A stretch of DNA of 64,000 nt, taken from assembly GCF_000010285.1 (NCBI RefSeq), contig NC_010617.1, positions 1,860,001 through 1,924,000 on the forward strand. Reading direction: 5' to 3'. Numbering within the stretch: position 1 is the stretch's first letter; the number at the start of each line of letters is the position of its first letter. The translations under genes and the position numbers were made by a program. Positions 8,440-18,880 of the stretch are shown piece by piece. Under the pieces are notes generated by a model, which was not told the origin of the DNA, ran no database searches, and was given only the letters and a program-made list of their open reading frames with translations. This DNA comes from Kocuria rhizophila DC2201. GTDB taxonomy: Bacteria > Actinomycetota > Actinomycetes > Actinomycetales > Micrococcaceae.

Positions 8440-9405
8440 CTAGTCCAGCACCAGCGTCTCGGTCTCCGTGACCACGCGGGCCACGCCCGCGGCGAGGAGG
8501 TTGTCCACCACGCTGACCAGCGGGCCCATGGAGTCGTCCACCTCCAACTCCACCGGGTAGTCGCTCACGAGCAGCGCCAGCAAGGTCTCCAGAGCCGCGC
8601 CGGACTGCTCCGGGGTGGCCCCGGCCGCACCGGGCACGTAGCCGAGCAGCACGTCCGCGACCTCGTTGGGCTGCGGCTCATCGTGCGGGTTGGCCGGGTC
8701 GAACGGACGGTAGCTCACGGCGAACGCCGCGGTCGGGCCCCTGCCGTCCGTGCCGCCCACCGTGCGGCGCAGCACCACGGCGCCGTAGGCCCCGGCGGTG
8801 TCCGAGAGGAACTGCTTGTTGACCGCGCCGATGCTCACGTCCCCCACCGGGTCCCACGCGTGGACCTCCCGGTAGAAGGACTCCACGGCGCGGGTCAGCT
8901 CCACGGAGCCGGTCGCGAGGTCCTCCACGGCCTCCGCGTCGGAGCCGTCCGTGTTCTGCCCGAGCGTGGGCAAGGGCAGGGCACCGGCGTCCACACGCAC
9001 CACGCGCGAGCGCATGGCGTCCGCGAAGCCCAGGGAGCGGGCGAAGCCCTCCCCCGTGGCGCCCCGGGTCACGCGCGTGCGCAGGGCCTCGACGGGAGCA
9101 CCCGCCTCACGGGCGGCCGCCCGCAGCCGGGACACGAGCTCCCGCCCGATGCCCTCGCGGCGGTGGTCCGGTGCGACCTCCACGAACAGCCACAGCCGCT
9201 TCGGGTGCCACGCGGAGGCGTAGCAGACCCCGGCGGCGACCGGGACGCCGTCATCGGTGGCCACGAGCGTCACGGCGAACCCGCTCTGGTCCGCAGCACC
9301 CAGCCGGGCGCGGAACGCCTGGACGGGCGCGGACTCGGCGTCCGGCCACAGTTCGAGCAGGCGCAGGTCGTCGTCCTCGCGCCAGGGGCGGTAGTCGATG
9401 CTCAT
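8440..9405 (-). CDS. GNAT family N-acetyltransferase
   Basis: 321 aa. The acetyl-CoA site is seen near residues 75-95 (VAPDHRREGIGRELVSRL, the Q/RxxGxG/A motif A). The C-terminal half looks like a second, degenerate GNAT-like domain, a two-domain shape as in mycothiol synthase, but I do not see MshD-specific sequence and do not call it that. It ends 7 bp before the stop-side partner gene order continues from glyS, so it is probably in the glyS operon. Acceptor substrate unknown. Confidence 0.8.
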   Translation of the reverse strand: MSIDYRPWREDDDLRLLELWPDAESAPVQAFRARLGAADQSGFAVTLVATDDGVPVAAGVCYASAWHPKRLWLFVEVAPDHRREGIGRELVSRLRAAAREAGAPVEALRTRVTRGATGEGFARSLGFADAMRSRVVRVDAGALPLPTLGQNTDGSDAEAVEDLATGSVELTRAVESFYREVHAWDPVGDVSIGAVNKQFLSDTAGAYGAVVLRRTVGGTDGRGPTAAFAVSYRPFDPANPHDEPQPNEVADVLLGYVPGAAGATPEQSGAALETLLALLVSDYPVELEVDDSMGPLVSVVDNLLAAGVARVVTETETLVLD

Positions 9406-9412
9406 GCGGTTC

Positions 9413-10795
9413 CTACTTCTCCAGGCGCTCGGCCAGGTACTGCTGCACGCGGTCCAGGCCCACCCGCTCCTGGGTCATCTCGTCGCGCGAGCGGATGGTC
9501 ACGGCCTGGTCCTCGAGGGTGTCGAAGTCCACGGTGATGCAGAACGGCGTGCCGATCTCGTCCTGGCGGCGGTAGCGGCGGCCGATGGCCCCGGCGTCGT
9601 CGTAGTCGATGTTCCAGCGGCGGCGCAGCTCGGCGTCCAGGTGCTGCGCTGTGGGGCGCAGGTCCTCCTTCTTGGACAGCGGCAGCACCGCGGCCTTGAC
9701 CGGGGCCAGGCGCGGGTCCAGGCGCAGCACGGTGCGGGTGTCCACGCCGCCCTTGGTGTTGGGTGCCTCGTCCTCCACGTACGCGTCCACCAGGAACGCC
9801 ATCATGGAGCGGGTCAGCCCGAAGGACGGCTCGATCACGTACGGGGTGTAGCGCTCGCCGGAGGCCTGGTCGAAGTACTGCATCTTGGTGCCGGATGCCT
9901 CGGTGTGGTTGCTGAGGTCGAAGTCCGTGCGGTTGGCCACGCCCATCAGCTCACCCCACTCGGAGCCCTGGAAGCCGAAGCGGTACTCGATGTCGATGGT
10001 GCCGTCCGAGTAGTGCGCGCGGTCGTCCGCGGGAACGTCGTAGCGGCGCATGTTGTCCGGGTTCACGCCCAGGTCCACGAACCAGTCCCAGCACGCCTCG
10101 ACCCACTCGTCGAAGTACTTCTTCGCCTCGTCCGGGTGGATGAAGTACTCGATCTCCATCTGCTCGAACTCCCGTGTGCGGAAGATGAAGTTGCCCGGGG
10201 TGATCTCGTTGCGGAACGCCTTGCCGATCTGCCCGATGCCAAACGGCGGCTTCTTGCGCGCGGCGGTCACCACGTTGAGGAAGTTCACGAAGATGCCCTG
10301 GGCGGTCTCCGGGCGCAGGAAGTGCTTGCCCTCCTCGTTGTCCACGGGGCCCAGGAAGGTCTTCATCAGACCGGAGAACTGCTGCGGCTCGGTCCACTTG
10401 CCGTCCTGGCCCGTCTCCGGGTCCTTGACGTCCGCCAACCCGTTGACCGGCGGGTGGCCGTGCTTGGCCTCGTAGGCCTCCAGCAGGTGGTCCGCGCGGT
10501 AGCGCTTGTGGGTGTGCAGGGACTCCACCAGGGGATCGGTGAAGGTCTCCACGTGCCCGGAGGCCTGCCACACCGCGGACGGCAGGATGATCGAGGAGTC
10601 CAGGCCCACCATGTCCGCGCGGCCGCGCACGAAGGTCTGCCACCACTCGCGCTTGATGTTCTCCTTCAGCTCCGCACCCAGGGGCCCGTAGTCCCACGCG
10701 GAGCGCGAACCCCCGTAGATCTCACCCGCCTGGAACACGAAGCCCCGGCGCTTGGCCAGGGAGATGACATTGTCCAGGGTGGATTTCGGGGCCAT
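9413..10795 (-). CDS. glyS: glycyl-tRNA synthetase (dimeric GlyQS type)
   Basis: Class II aminoacyl-tRNA synthetase of 460 aa charging tRNA-Gly. Seen: the N-terminal block [22 protein letters not shown], motif 2 ([17 protein letters not shown]) and motif 3 around [14 protein letters not shown], followed by the anticodon-binding domain. It is the single-chain alpha2 type usual in actinobacteria. A GGAAGTGAG Shine-Dalgarno precedes the ATG. The GNAT gene follows 7 bp after the stop. Confidence 0.96.
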   Translation of the reverse strand: MAPKSTLDNVISLAKRRGFVFQAGEIYGGSRSAWDYGPLGAELKENIKREWWQTFVRGRADMVGLDSSIILPSAVWQASGHVETFTDPLVESLHTHKRYRADHLLEAYEAKHGHPPVNGLADVKDPETGQDGKWTEPQQFSGLMKTFLGPVDNEEGKHFLRPETAQGIFVNFLNVVTAARKKPPFGIGQIGKAFRNEITPGNFIFRTREFEQMEIEYFIHPDEAKKYFDEWVEACWDWFVDLGVNPDNMRRYDVPADDRAHYSDGTIDIEYRFGFQGSEWGELMGVANRTDFDLSNHTEASGTKMQYFDQASGERYTPYVIEPSFGLTRSMMAFLVDAYVEDEAPNTKGGVDTRTVLRLDPRLAPVKAAVLPLSKKEDLRPTAQHLDAELRRRWNIDYDDAGAIGRRYRRQDEIGTPFCITVDFDTLEDQAVTIRSRDEMTQERVGLDRVQQYLAERLEK

Positions 10796-11135
10796 ACGGT
10801 CTCACTTCCGTGTCTCGCGCGGCGCCCGCGGGGGCTCGCGCGTGGGGATCGGTGGGCTCAGGCTCTCAACCCGCACGGGGAGAGCCTTTCCGCTCCAGGG
10901 TAGCGAGGTTCCGCGGCGCGGGCCTAACCTCCGACCACGACGCCGCACGGCCGGCGCCCCTGCGCCCCGCACCGTCCCGCGCGGCTCACCGCGCCGCCAC
11001 CGACCCGCCCTCCCAGCGTGCGCTCGGAACCGGGCACTCCGGGGCAAAGGAGGACCGGGCGGCACGGGGTGGTCACGCCGGTGAGGGCGGGGTGGGCGCC
11101 GGACGCGACCAGGCGGCGTCGCTGCCCGCCCGCCG
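10796..11135. promoter_or_regulatory. 340-bp gap upstream of glyS: promoter, leader hairpin, repeat
   Basis: No gene seen. On the minus strand a TACCCT -10 (10898-10903) with a TTAGGC -35-like hexamer 19 nt further upstream is the likely glyS promoter. The leader then holds an 8-bp hairpin (10860-10867 with 10880-10887). No T-box specifier or antiterminator was recognised. A CACGACGCCGC repeat is at 10937-10947. Confidence 0.4.
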
Positions 11136-12326
11136 CTAGGAGACGAACGCGGAGACGCCCGTGAGGGCCCGGGCCACGATGAGCGAGTTGATGTGGTAGC
11201 TGCCCTCGTAGGTGTGGATGGCCTCGATGTCCGCCATGACCTTGGCGATCCCGTAGTGGCTCAGCAGCCCGTTGCCGCCCAGGGCGTCCCGGGCCTGGGA
11301 GGCGGACTGGCGGGCCAGGCGCGTGGCCGTGGACTTGGCCAGGGCCGCCTGCATCATGGCGAGCTCGTCCGCGTCCTGGACCCGGGTGACCTGCGCCATC
11401 ATCCCGGAGCTGGCCGCCAGGTTGCCCGCGACCTCCGCGATCACCTGCTGCACGAGCTGGAAGCTGGCGAGCGGCCTGCCGAACTGGATGCGCTCCAGGG
11501 CGTAGTCGCGCACGATGTCGAGGATCGACTGCTGGGCCCCGACGGCCTGCCAGCCCACCCACGCGCGGGAGTCCTTGAGCAGCCCGTTGGCCGCCTGGAA
11601 GGACGCCGCGCCGGGCAGCAGGGCGTCCGCGGGCAGCCGCAGGTCCGTGAGCTCGATGTCCGCGTTCTGCATGATCCGCAGGCCCATCTTGTGCTCGATC
11701 TTGGTGGCCGCGTACCCCGGCAGGGAGGTGTCCACGGCAAAGCACTTGATGAGGTCGTCCGCGGTGTCCCGGGCCCACACCAGGGCCAGGTCCGCCACGG
11801 TGCCGAGCCCGATCCAGCGCTTGGAGCCGTTGAGCACCCACCCGTCCGCGTCCCGCGTGGCGGTAGTGGCGAGGCCCCCGGCGATGTCCGAGCCGTGCTC
11901 CGGCTCGGTGAGGCAGAACGCCCCCAGCTGCCGCAGCTCCTTGAGCCCGGGCAGCCACGTCTGCTTCTGCTCCTCCGAGCCGAATGCCTCCAGGGTGCCC
12001 ACGATCAGCTCGTTGTGGATGCCCAGCAGGGCGGAGAGGGAGAGGTCCGCGCGGGCGATCTGCGCGTGCACGAGGTTCTGGAACAGCCGGGAGCCACCGG
12101 ACTCGGCGAGCCGCCCCAGCCCCAGGTCCGCGAGCGCGGGCAGCAGGTCACGGGCCAGTTCCTCACGGTTCCACCACTCGACGCTCTGGTGCCGCACCTC
12201 GCTCTGCAGGTGCTCCGTGATGGCACGCAGCCGCTCGCGCTCCTCGCTGCCGAGCTGGTGCTCCAGGTGCAGCAGGTCCGGGCTGGGGAGGGCGGTGGCG
12301 CGCTGGGGTGATGCGGCTGGGCTCAT
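11136..12326 (-). CDS. acyl-CoA dehydrogenase family protein
   Basis: 396-aa FAD enzyme for alpha,beta-dehydrogenation of an acyl-CoA. Seen: FCLTEPEHGSDIAGG (flavin/substrate loop), FGRPLASFQLVQQ, and the C-terminal block HTYEGSYHINSLIVARALTG whose Glu is the expected catalytic base. The C-terminal block is most like glutaryl-CoA dehydrogenases, but the neighbours mmsB and mmsA suggest a branched-chain substrate such as isobutyryl-CoA; I leave it open. Divergent from the MarR gene, with a palindromic operator between them. Confidence 0.87.
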   Translation of the reverse strand: MSPAASPQRATALPSPDLLHLEHQLGSEERERLRAITEHLQSEVRHQSVEWWNREELARDLLPALADLGLGRLAESGGSRLFQNLVHAQIARADLSLSALLGIHNELIVGTLEAFGSEEQKQTWLPGLKELRQLGAFCLTEPEHGSDIAGGLATTATRDADGWVLNGSKRWIGLGTVADLALVWARDTADDLIKCFAVDTSLPGYAATKIEHKMGLRIMQNADIELTDLRLPADALLPGAASFQAANGLLKDSRAWVGWQAVGAQQSILDIVRDYALERIQFGRPLASFQLVQQVIAEVAGNLAASSGMMAQVTRVQDADELAMMQAALAKSTATRLARQSASQARDALGGNGLLSHYGIAKVMADIEAIHTYEGSYHINSLIVARALTGVSAFVS

Positions 12327-12357
12327 GGTCCTGGTCCTCGGGGTAGTGGGCAGGCAG

Positions 12358-12377
12358 ATAGTGGTACGTCCGACTAT
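12358..12377. promoter_or_regulatory. candidate MarR operator
   Basis: ATAGTGGTACGTCCGACTAT is an imperfect palindrome (8 of 10 base pairs symmetric, centre ACGT). It lies between the divergent acyl-CoA dehydrogenase and MarR genes and overlaps a TATAGT -10-like box for the dehydrogenase. A related half site, TAGTNGNACGTCC, is in front of mmsA. Confidence 0.5.
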
Positions 12378-12468
12378 AACGGCAGAATGCTTTTCCGGGT
12401 GGCCCGGGTCACACCCCGCTTCCGGGCCCGGCGCGCGGACAGACGCGGTCAGCGCGGGCCCCGCCCCG

Positions 12469-12474
12469 TAGAAT
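12469..12474 (+). promoter_or_regulatory. -10 box of leaderless MarR gene
   Basis: TAGAAT followed by 7 nt and then ATG at 12482. An upstream in-frame ATG at 12473 overlaps this box, so it cannot be the start. Confidence 0.55.
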
Positions 12475-12481
12475 GCGGGTC

Positions 12482-13048
12482 ATGGCCCAGCACGAACCCC
12501 TCCCCCGCGACCCCATTGCCGAGGCCCGGCGCAACTGGGAGCGCGAGGGCTGGACGGAGGCCGCCGGGCCCATGGCCGCGGTGACCTCGATCATGCGGGC
12601 GCAGCAGCTTTTGCTGGCCCAGGCGGACCGGATCCTCAAGCCGTTCCACCTCACGTTCTCCCGCTACGAGGTGCTGGCTCTGCTGAGCTTCGCGCGCGAG
12701 CACAGGATGCTCATGAAGAAGGCCAGTGCCCTGCTGCAGGTCCACCCCACGTCCATCACCAACGCGGTGGACCGATTGGAGGCCGCCGGGCTGGTGCGAC
12801 GGGAGCCGGTCAGCACGGACCGCCGGGCCGTGAACGTGGTGCTGACGGACCGGGGCCTGGAGACCGTGGAGGGGGCCACCCGCGCCCTGAACGAGGAGCT
12901 GTTCCTCACCACGGGCTTCGAGGAGCACGAGGTGAAGGCGCTGGTGGGAGCGCTGAGCGGTTTCCGGGCCCGATGCGGGGACTTCGCTCCTCCCGCGGGC
13001 CGCCCCGACACCGCACACGAGGACCCTTCCCGCAAGTCCGCGCGTTAG
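12482..13048 (+). CDS. MarR family transcriptional regulator
   Basis: 188-aa winged-helix repressor. Helices and wing are seen in FSRYEVLALLSFAREHRMLMKKASALLQVHPTSITNAVDRLEAAGLVRREPVSTDRRAVNVVLTDRG shape at about 60-125 (DRR in the wing tip). It is divergent from an acyl-CoA dehydrogenase and converges on mmsB, with overlapping stop codons (TTAG at 13045-13048). Likely ligand is an acyl-CoA or branched-chain intermediate, and the likely targets are its neighbour and mmsA (inference from the operator). Start set by the leaderless -10. Confidence 0.88.
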   Translation: MAQHEPLPRDPIAEARRNWEREGWTEAAGPMAAVTSIMRAQQLLLAQADRILKPFHLTFSRYEVLALLSFAREHRMLMKKASALLQVHPTSITNAVDRLEAAGLVRREPVSTDRRAVNVVLTDRGLETVEGATRALNEELFLTTGFEEHEVKALVGALSGFRARCGDFAPPAGRPDTAHEDPSRKSAR

Positions 13049-13989
13049 CCCTGCCCGGAACTCTCTTCAGATCCCTCCCGCAGCGTGGTGATGATGCCGG
13101 AGAAGTCCATGCCCGCGTGGCCGTCCTTCACGAACTGGTCGTAGAGCTCCGCCGCGAGCCGACCCATGGGGGCGGTGGCACCGGTCTCGTCCAGCGCGGT
13201 GGTGGCGAGGTTGAGGTCCTTGGACATCAGCGCCCCCGCGAAGCCCGGTTCGTAGTCCTTGTTGGCCGGGCTCATGGGCACGGGGCCGGGAACGGGACAG
13301 TTGGTGGTCAGCGCCCAGCACTGGCCCGAGGCGTTGGAGACCACGTCGAACATCGCCTGGTGCTCCAGCCCGAGCTTCTCGGCCAGCACGAACGCCTCGC
13401 TGACCGCCACCATGGACACACCCAGGATCATGTTGTTGCAGATCTTCGCGGCCTGGCCCATGCCGTTGCCGCCGCAGTGCACCACGCGGCCGCCCATGAT
13501 CTCCAGCAGGGGCCGCACGCGCTCGAAGACCTCGGGCTCCCCGCCCACCATGAACGCGAGCGTCCCGGCGGTGGCGCCCACCACTCCCCCGGAGACCGGG
13601 GCGTCCGCGGCGGTGAAGCCCTTCTCCCGTGCGAGCCCCGAGGCCTCCTGCGCCTCGGAGATGTTGATGGTAGAGCAGTCCAGGAACGTGGCACCCGCGG
13701 GGGCTGCGGCGAGCAGGCCCTCCGCGCCGTCGACCCCCGTGTAGGCGTCGATCACGTGCCGCCCGGACGGGAACATGGTGATCACCACCTGCGCCTGGCG
13801 CACGGCGTCCTCCGGGGTCGCCGCCACGGCGAGTCCCTGCTCCCGGGCGGCGTCCGTGGCGGCGGGCACCACGTCGAAGGCGGTCACGTCCACCCCGGCC
13901 TTGACCAGGTTCACGGCCATGGGTCCACCCATGTGGCCCAGGCCGAGGAAGGCGACGGAGGGTAGCTGCTGGCTGGTGGTCTCGCTCAT
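13045..13989 (-). CDS. mmsB: 3-hydroxyisobutyrate dehydrogenase
   Basis: 314-aa NAD-dependent beta-hydroxyacid dehydrogenase of valine catabolism, oxidising 3-hydroxyisobutyrate to methylmalonate semialdehyde. Seen: the Rossmann start VAFLGLGHMGGPMAVNL, the substrate motif DAPVSGGVVGATAGTL, and the catalytic-Lys segment GQAAKICNNM (about 170). A GAGGA Shine-Dalgarno precedes the ATG. It follows mmsA on the same strand after 164 bp. Confidence 0.93.
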   Translation of the reverse strand: MSETTSQQLPSVAFLGLGHMGGPMAVNLVKAGVDVTAFDVVPAATDAAREQGLAVAATPEDAVRQAQVVITMFPSGRHVIDAYTGVDGAEGLLAAAPAGATFLDCSTINISEAQEASGLAREKGFTAADAPVSGGVVGATAGTLAFMVGGEPEVFERVRPLLEIMGGRVVHCGGNGMGQAAKICNNMILGVSMVAVSEAFVLAEKLGLEHQAMFDVVSNASGQCWALTTNCPVPGPVPMSPANKDYEPGFAGALMSKDLNLATTALDETGATAPMGRLAAELYDQFVKDGHAGMDFSGIITTLREGSEESSGQG

Positions 13990-14153
13990 GGTGTTCCTCG
14001 TTCCAGGGGTGGCGGGGGCTCCGCGCGCCGCGGAGCCGAGGGAATGCGAATGCGGGAGTGGCGGAGTGCGGGGACTCCGCCGGGCGTCCTCGGCGGTGCT
14101 CGGGGGCGCCGTGCAGCGTGCCCGCGGCGCGGGGCACGACGACGCCGCGCGGC
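13990..14153. repeat. mmsA-mmsB gap with GACGACGCCGC repeat
   Basis: No gene seen. GCACGACGACGCCGCGCGG begins at 14136, a few bases after the mmsA stop, and belongs to the dispersed repeat family. Confidence 0.4.
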
Positions 14154-15650
<1,497 letters not shown>

Positions 15651-15697
15651 GGCTGCTCCTGGGGTGGTGGCGCGGATGTGATGCACGTCTCCCCCCG

Positions 15698-15730
15698 AAC
15701 GTATCCCCACTTCATTGGACGTGCAACTAC
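15698..15730 (-). promoter_or_regulatory. mmsA promoter with MarR-like half site
   Basis: Minus strand: TTGCAC -35 (15721-15726), 17-bp spacer, TACGTT -10 (15698-15703). The -35 is embedded in GTAGTTGCACGTCCAATGAA (15711-15730), which shares TAGTNGNACGTCCNA with the MarR operator at 12358-12377. Confidence 0.55.
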
Positions 15731-15840
15731 TTGGGCGCACGACGCCGTTCGGGTGCGTTCCCGCCCCTCCTCACCCGCCCTGTCCACGCGCCTTTCGGCA
15801 CCGCCCGGCGTTGCCGGCGATCCACCCGGAGCACGCCTGA

Positions 15841-15846
15841 GACAAT
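15841..15846 (+). promoter_or_regulatory. -10 box of leaderless S4 gene
   Basis: GACAAT, 6 nt before the ATG at 15853. No Shine-Dalgarno is present. Confidence 0.45.
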
Positions 15847-15852
15847 GGACGC

Positions 15853-16089
15853 ATGAGTGACACGGCGTACGAAGAGCTGCCCATCCGCGACCAGATGATC
15901 CGCCTGGGCCAGGCCTTGAAGCTGGCCAACCTGGCCGAGGACGGCCACCACGCGAAGACCCTGGTGTCCGAGGGTGCGGTGCACGTCAACGGTGCGGTGG
16001 AGACCCGCCGGGGCGCGCAGCTGCACCCCGGGGACGTGCTGGAGGTCCCGGCCTCCGGCATGCCGCCCGTGCGCATCGTCAGTGCGTAG
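15853..16089 (+). CDS. S4 RNA-binding domain protein (YbcJ-like)
   Basis: 78 aa, consisting essentially of a single S4 alpha-L RNA-binding fold: IRLGQALKLANLAEDGHHAKTLVSEGAVHVNG pattern (15-50) followed by a GDVLEVP strand. Proteins of this size bind structured RNA, probably rRNA; the exact target is unknown. Start set by the leaderless -10 box. Confidence 0.88.
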   Translation: MSDTAYEELPIRDQMIRLGQALKLANLAEDGHHAKTLVSEGAVHVNGAVETRRGAQLHPGDVLEVPASGMPPVRIVSA

Positions 16090-16155
16090 AGCGCTCCGGC
16101 GCCCCCACCGCAGTGGGCGCGCCGGAGCGGGCGGTCAGTCGGGTGGCCAGGGCGC

Positions 16156-16800
16156 TCAGCCCGTGAGCGCCTCCAGGTACTCGGACACGTGCGCGATCTC
16201 CTGGGGTGAGACCCCGTGCCCGATGCCGCGGTACTGCACCTTGGTGGCGTCCGCGTGCTGCTGGACCCATTCGGCGGTGAGGTCCACCAGGGCGGGCGGG
16301 ATCACCGGGTCCTCGGGGTCGCGGCCCCAGAACATCCGCAGGGGCTCCTCGCGCAGGGCGGCGTCGTGGAAGAAGTCCGCCTGGGCGTCGTCGTCTGCCA
16401 CCGGGACCACGAAACCGGACAACCCCACCACCGCGTCCACGAGGTCCGGGGCGTGGCGGGCCACCGTGGTGGCGATCGCCATGCCCTGGGAGAAGCCGAG
16501 CAGGACCACGTGCGTGTGCTGCAGGGCCTCGTCCCGCAGCCACCGCACCACGGGCTCGGCGGCGGCCACCACGGCGTCCGTGGTGAAGCCCAGCTCGGAG
16601 GACAGCGGGAACCACTGGAAGCCCGCCCCCGCCCGCTGCGGTGCGCGCACGGAGGCGATGCTGAGCCCGGCGGGGAGGGACGCACTGAGGGCCATGAGGT
16701 CGCCCTCGTGCGAGCCATACCCGTGGAACATGACCACCAGGGGTGTCCCGGCGCGCTCCTCGGCCTCGTTGTTCCAGATGACGTGGGGTGCTGGTTCCAT
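16156..16800 (-). CDS. alpha/beta hydrolase (phospholipase/carboxylesterase family)
   Basis: 214-aa serine hydrolase. Nucleophile elbow LGFSQGM (Ser about 106), oxyanion HGYGSHEGD near 27, acid in the DPVIPP region and catalytic His in GIGHGVSP near the C terminus are seen. The fold matches the YpfH/carboxylesterase family acting on short acyl esters. A GAGGA Shine-Dalgarno 7 nt before the ATG fixes the start; the longer open frame upstream is antisense to the SGNH gene. Substrate unknown. Confidence 0.87.
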   Translation of the reverse strand: MEPAPHVIWNNEAEERAGTPLVVMFHGYGSHEGDLMALSASLPAGLSIASVRAPQRAGAGFQWFPLSSELGFTTDAVVAAAEPVVRWLRDEALQHTHVVLLGFSQGMAIATTVARHAPDLVDAVVGLSGFVVPVADDDAQADFFHDAALREEPLRMFWGRDPEDPVIPPALVDLTAEWVQQHADATKVQYRGIGHGVSPQEIAHVSEYLEALTG

Positions 16801-16872
16801 GGTTCCATCCTCACACGCGGCTGTGACGGACAGTGACGACACAGCTCTGCAATACGTGTTAGTAATTTTGGT

Positions 16873-17748
16873 ATGGATGAGAGCACTCCGCCCCTGACGA
16901 CGCCCCCCGTTCCCGCCGCGGACAGCACCGCGCCGCCGCCGCACCCCTGGCACCGGATGGTGTCCATCGGCGACTCCTTCACGGAGGGTGTGGGCGACCC
17001 CGACGACTCCGTCCCGGGCGGGTTCCGGGGCTGGGCCGACCGCGTGGCTGAGGAGCTTGCGCGCACCACGGACGACTTCGCCTACGCTAACCTGGCCATC
17101 CGCGGCCGGCTGTTCCAGCCCATCGTGGACGAGCAGCTGGAACCGGCCCTGGAGCTGCGCCCGGACCTCGTGACCATCAGCGCGGGTGGCAACGACATGC
17201 TGCGCCCCGCTGCGGATCCCGACGACATCGCCTCCCGCCTGGACGCGGTGATCGAGCAGATCACGGCCACCGGTGCCACCGTGGCCATGTTCGACGGTCC
17301 GGACATCGGCAACACCCCCGTGCTGCGCAGCATCCGCGGGCGCGTGGCCATCTGGAACGAGAACGTGCGCACCGTGGCCGCCCGCCACGACGCCGTGATG
17401 GTGGACCTGTGGGGTCTGCACGAACTGGGCGATCCGCGCATGTGGGCCCCGGACCGGCTGCACTTCTCCCCGCTGGGCCACCAGCTCATCGCGTGCGAGA
17501 CCCTGGACTGCCTGGGCGTGGACCACGGCCTCACGCCGGACCACCCCGAGGGGCGCCCCGAGCGCACGTGGCGCGAGGCCCGCCGGGACGACATGGTGTG
17601 GGCCCGCAAGTACTTCGTGCCGTGGGTGGGCCGCCGGATCCGGCGCCGCAGCTCCGGGGACTACGTCACCGCCAAGCGCCCCGCGTTCGGCCAGGCCACG
17701 ATCCCCGGCGCGGGCGAGCAGATCCCGGAGCAGGCCGAGGAGGCCTGA
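16873..17748 (+). CDS. SGNH/GDSL-family lipolytic hydrolase
   Basis: 291 aa. The four SGNH blocks are seen: GDSFTEG (Ser about 37), the Gly of NLAIRGR, GGND (Asn about 108), and DRLHFSPLGH with the catalytic Asp-x-x-His. No signal peptide, so a cytoplasmic esterase/lipase. A basic C-terminal tail (about 250-270, many Arg) may bind membranes or nucleic acid. Divergent from the alpha/beta hydrolase. A TAATTT box lies 4 nt before the ATG, closer than the usual leaderless spacing. Confidence 0.88.
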   Translation: MDESTPPLTTPPVPAADSTAPPPHPWHRMVSIGDSFTEGVGDPDDSVPGGFRGWADRVAEELARTTDDFAYANLAIRGRLFQPIVDEQLEPALELRPDLVTISAGGNDMLRPAADPDDIASRLDAVIEQITATGATVAMFDGPDIGNTPVLRSIRGRVAIWNENVRTVAARHDAVMVDLWGLHELGDPRMWAPDRLHFSPLGHQLIACETLDCLGVDHGLTPDHPEGRPERTWREARRDDMVWARKYFVPWVGRRIRRRSSGDYVTAKRPAFGQATIPGAGEQIPEQAEEA

Positions 17749-17772
17749 GCGCCCACTACTCTGCTGAACCCG

Positions 17773-17816
17773 ACGACGACGGCGCCCGCTCCCCTTCCCG
17801 GGGTGCGGGCGCCGTC
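17773..17816. repeat. hairpin repeat, copy 1 (bidirectional terminator candidate)
   Basis: 44-bp unit starting ACGACGACGGCGCCCGC; a 12-bp perfect stem (17778-17789 with 17805-17816) and 15-nt loop. It sits between the convergent SGNH and GNAT genes. Copy 2 at 18821-18864 differs at one base. Confidence 0.65.
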
Positions 17817-17884
17817 CTGCGCAGACCGCCACCGAGCCGCACGCGCCGCAGGGCCACCAGCACGGATGCGAGGGCTCGTCGCCG

Positions 17885-18700
17885 TCACGATGAGGCGCAC
17901 GTGCGCGTGGCCGATCTCACCGTGGTGACGGGCACGAGCCCCACCCGCTGGAGGATGGGCCGCGAGTACTCGCTGCAGTCGACGTGGAGCAGTGACCGCC
18001 CCCGGTCCCGGGCCGAGCGGGCTCTCTGGTCCACCAGGGCCCGGTACAGCCCGCGCCCACGGTGCTCGTCCAGGCACGCGCCGCCCCAGAGCCCCGCGAA
18101 GTCAGTACGGTCGGGGAACTCGAGGCGCCCGGAACAGACCACCTGGCCGTCCCCGTCGCGTACCGCCCACATCTCGAACGTCTCGGGGGCGCTTCGCCAC
18201 CGCTCGACCAGCTGGTCCTGCTGGAGCCGGATGCGTTCCGGCGAGTCCTCGAAAACCCGTCCTGCCAGGTGCTCTGCTTCTCGCAGCTGGACCTCCGTTG
18301 CGGCCCGCTCCACGGCGTACCCCCGGAGGGGCTCCTGCCCGGCGAGGGCGGCGGCGACCGCATCCGCCTCACCCACCATGACCGTCTCGGGCTCCCCGAG
18401 GGCGAAACCGTGGTGCTGGAGTCGGCTCAGCAGGTGGGGCAGCGGGTCGTGCGACCGGGTCTTCCAGGAGATGTGGTCCACGCGCGGGTCCGCTTCACAG
18501 GTCGCGATCACTTCGGCGATCAGGTCGTCCAGTTCTGCCCCGCCCATCGAGAAGGGGGCGGAGGAGACGAAGGCGCGCCGCCGCGCTGGGAACACCCCGG
18601 CGAGCAGGGGTCCGAGACGCAGCACGTCGGGCGCGTCGGCCATCTCGGCGGCGCCCCGCAGCTGCGAGTCGTAGGCATCGAGCAGTGATCGGATCTGCAT
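17885..18700 (-). CDS. GNAT family N-acetyltransferase
   Basis: 271 aa. The C-terminal half is a GNAT domain: CLDEHRGRGLYRALVDQRARSA (acetyl-CoA loop, about 208-228), followed by LLHVDCSEYSRPILQRVGLV. The N-terminal half, with VSSAPFSMGG, is unassigned. I prefer the ATG at 18700 over one 12 codons upstream because the extra residues look non-coding. It converges on the SGNH gene. Acceptor unknown. Confidence 0.8.
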   Translation of the reverse strand: MQIRSLLDAYDSQLRGAAEMADAPDVLRLGPLLAGVFPARRRAFVSSAPFSMGGAELDDLIAEVIATCEADPRVDHISWKTRSHDPLPHLLSRLQHHGFALGEPETVMVGEADAVAAALAGQEPLRGYAVERAATEVQLREAEHLAGRVFEDSPERIRLQQDQLVERWRSAPETFEMWAVRDGDGQVVCSGRLEFPDRTDFAGLWGGACLDEHRGRGLYRALVDQRARSARDRGRSLLHVDCSEYSRPILQRVGLVPVTTVRSATRTCASS

Positions 18701-18820
18701 GTGGCAGAGCGTGGCACCGCCCGCCGTCCCTGGCAAGGCCCCCCGCCCCTGCGCGTCCAGGGGGCATTCCGAGACTGCCCGGACGGTGTCATGCCGTGAC
18801 CTGCCTCCCCGTCACGTCCC

Positions 18821-18864
18821 ACGACGACGGCGCCCGCTCCCGTTCCCGGGGTGCGGGCGCCGTC
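18821..18864. repeat. hairpin repeat, copy 2 (metX terminator candidate)
   Basis: Same 44-bp unit as 17773-17816 with 43 identical bases; stem 18826-18837 with 18853-18864. It lies 17 bp after the metX stop and upstream of the GNAT gene. Confidence 0.65.
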
Positions 18865-18880
18865 GCGCAGGGCACGTCCG

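Noticed and set aside
8440-9405. Mycothiol synthase MshD
   Set aside because: Two-domain GNAT shape fits loosely, but MshD-specific sequence was not seen.
10796-11135. T-box leader for glyS
   Set aside because: No T-box sequence or specifier stem recognised; only a simple hairpin.
16801-17832. Upstream extension of the alpha/beta hydrolase frame
   Set aside because: Antisense to the SGNH hydrolase; hydrolase homology starts at 16800 with a Shine-Dalgarno.
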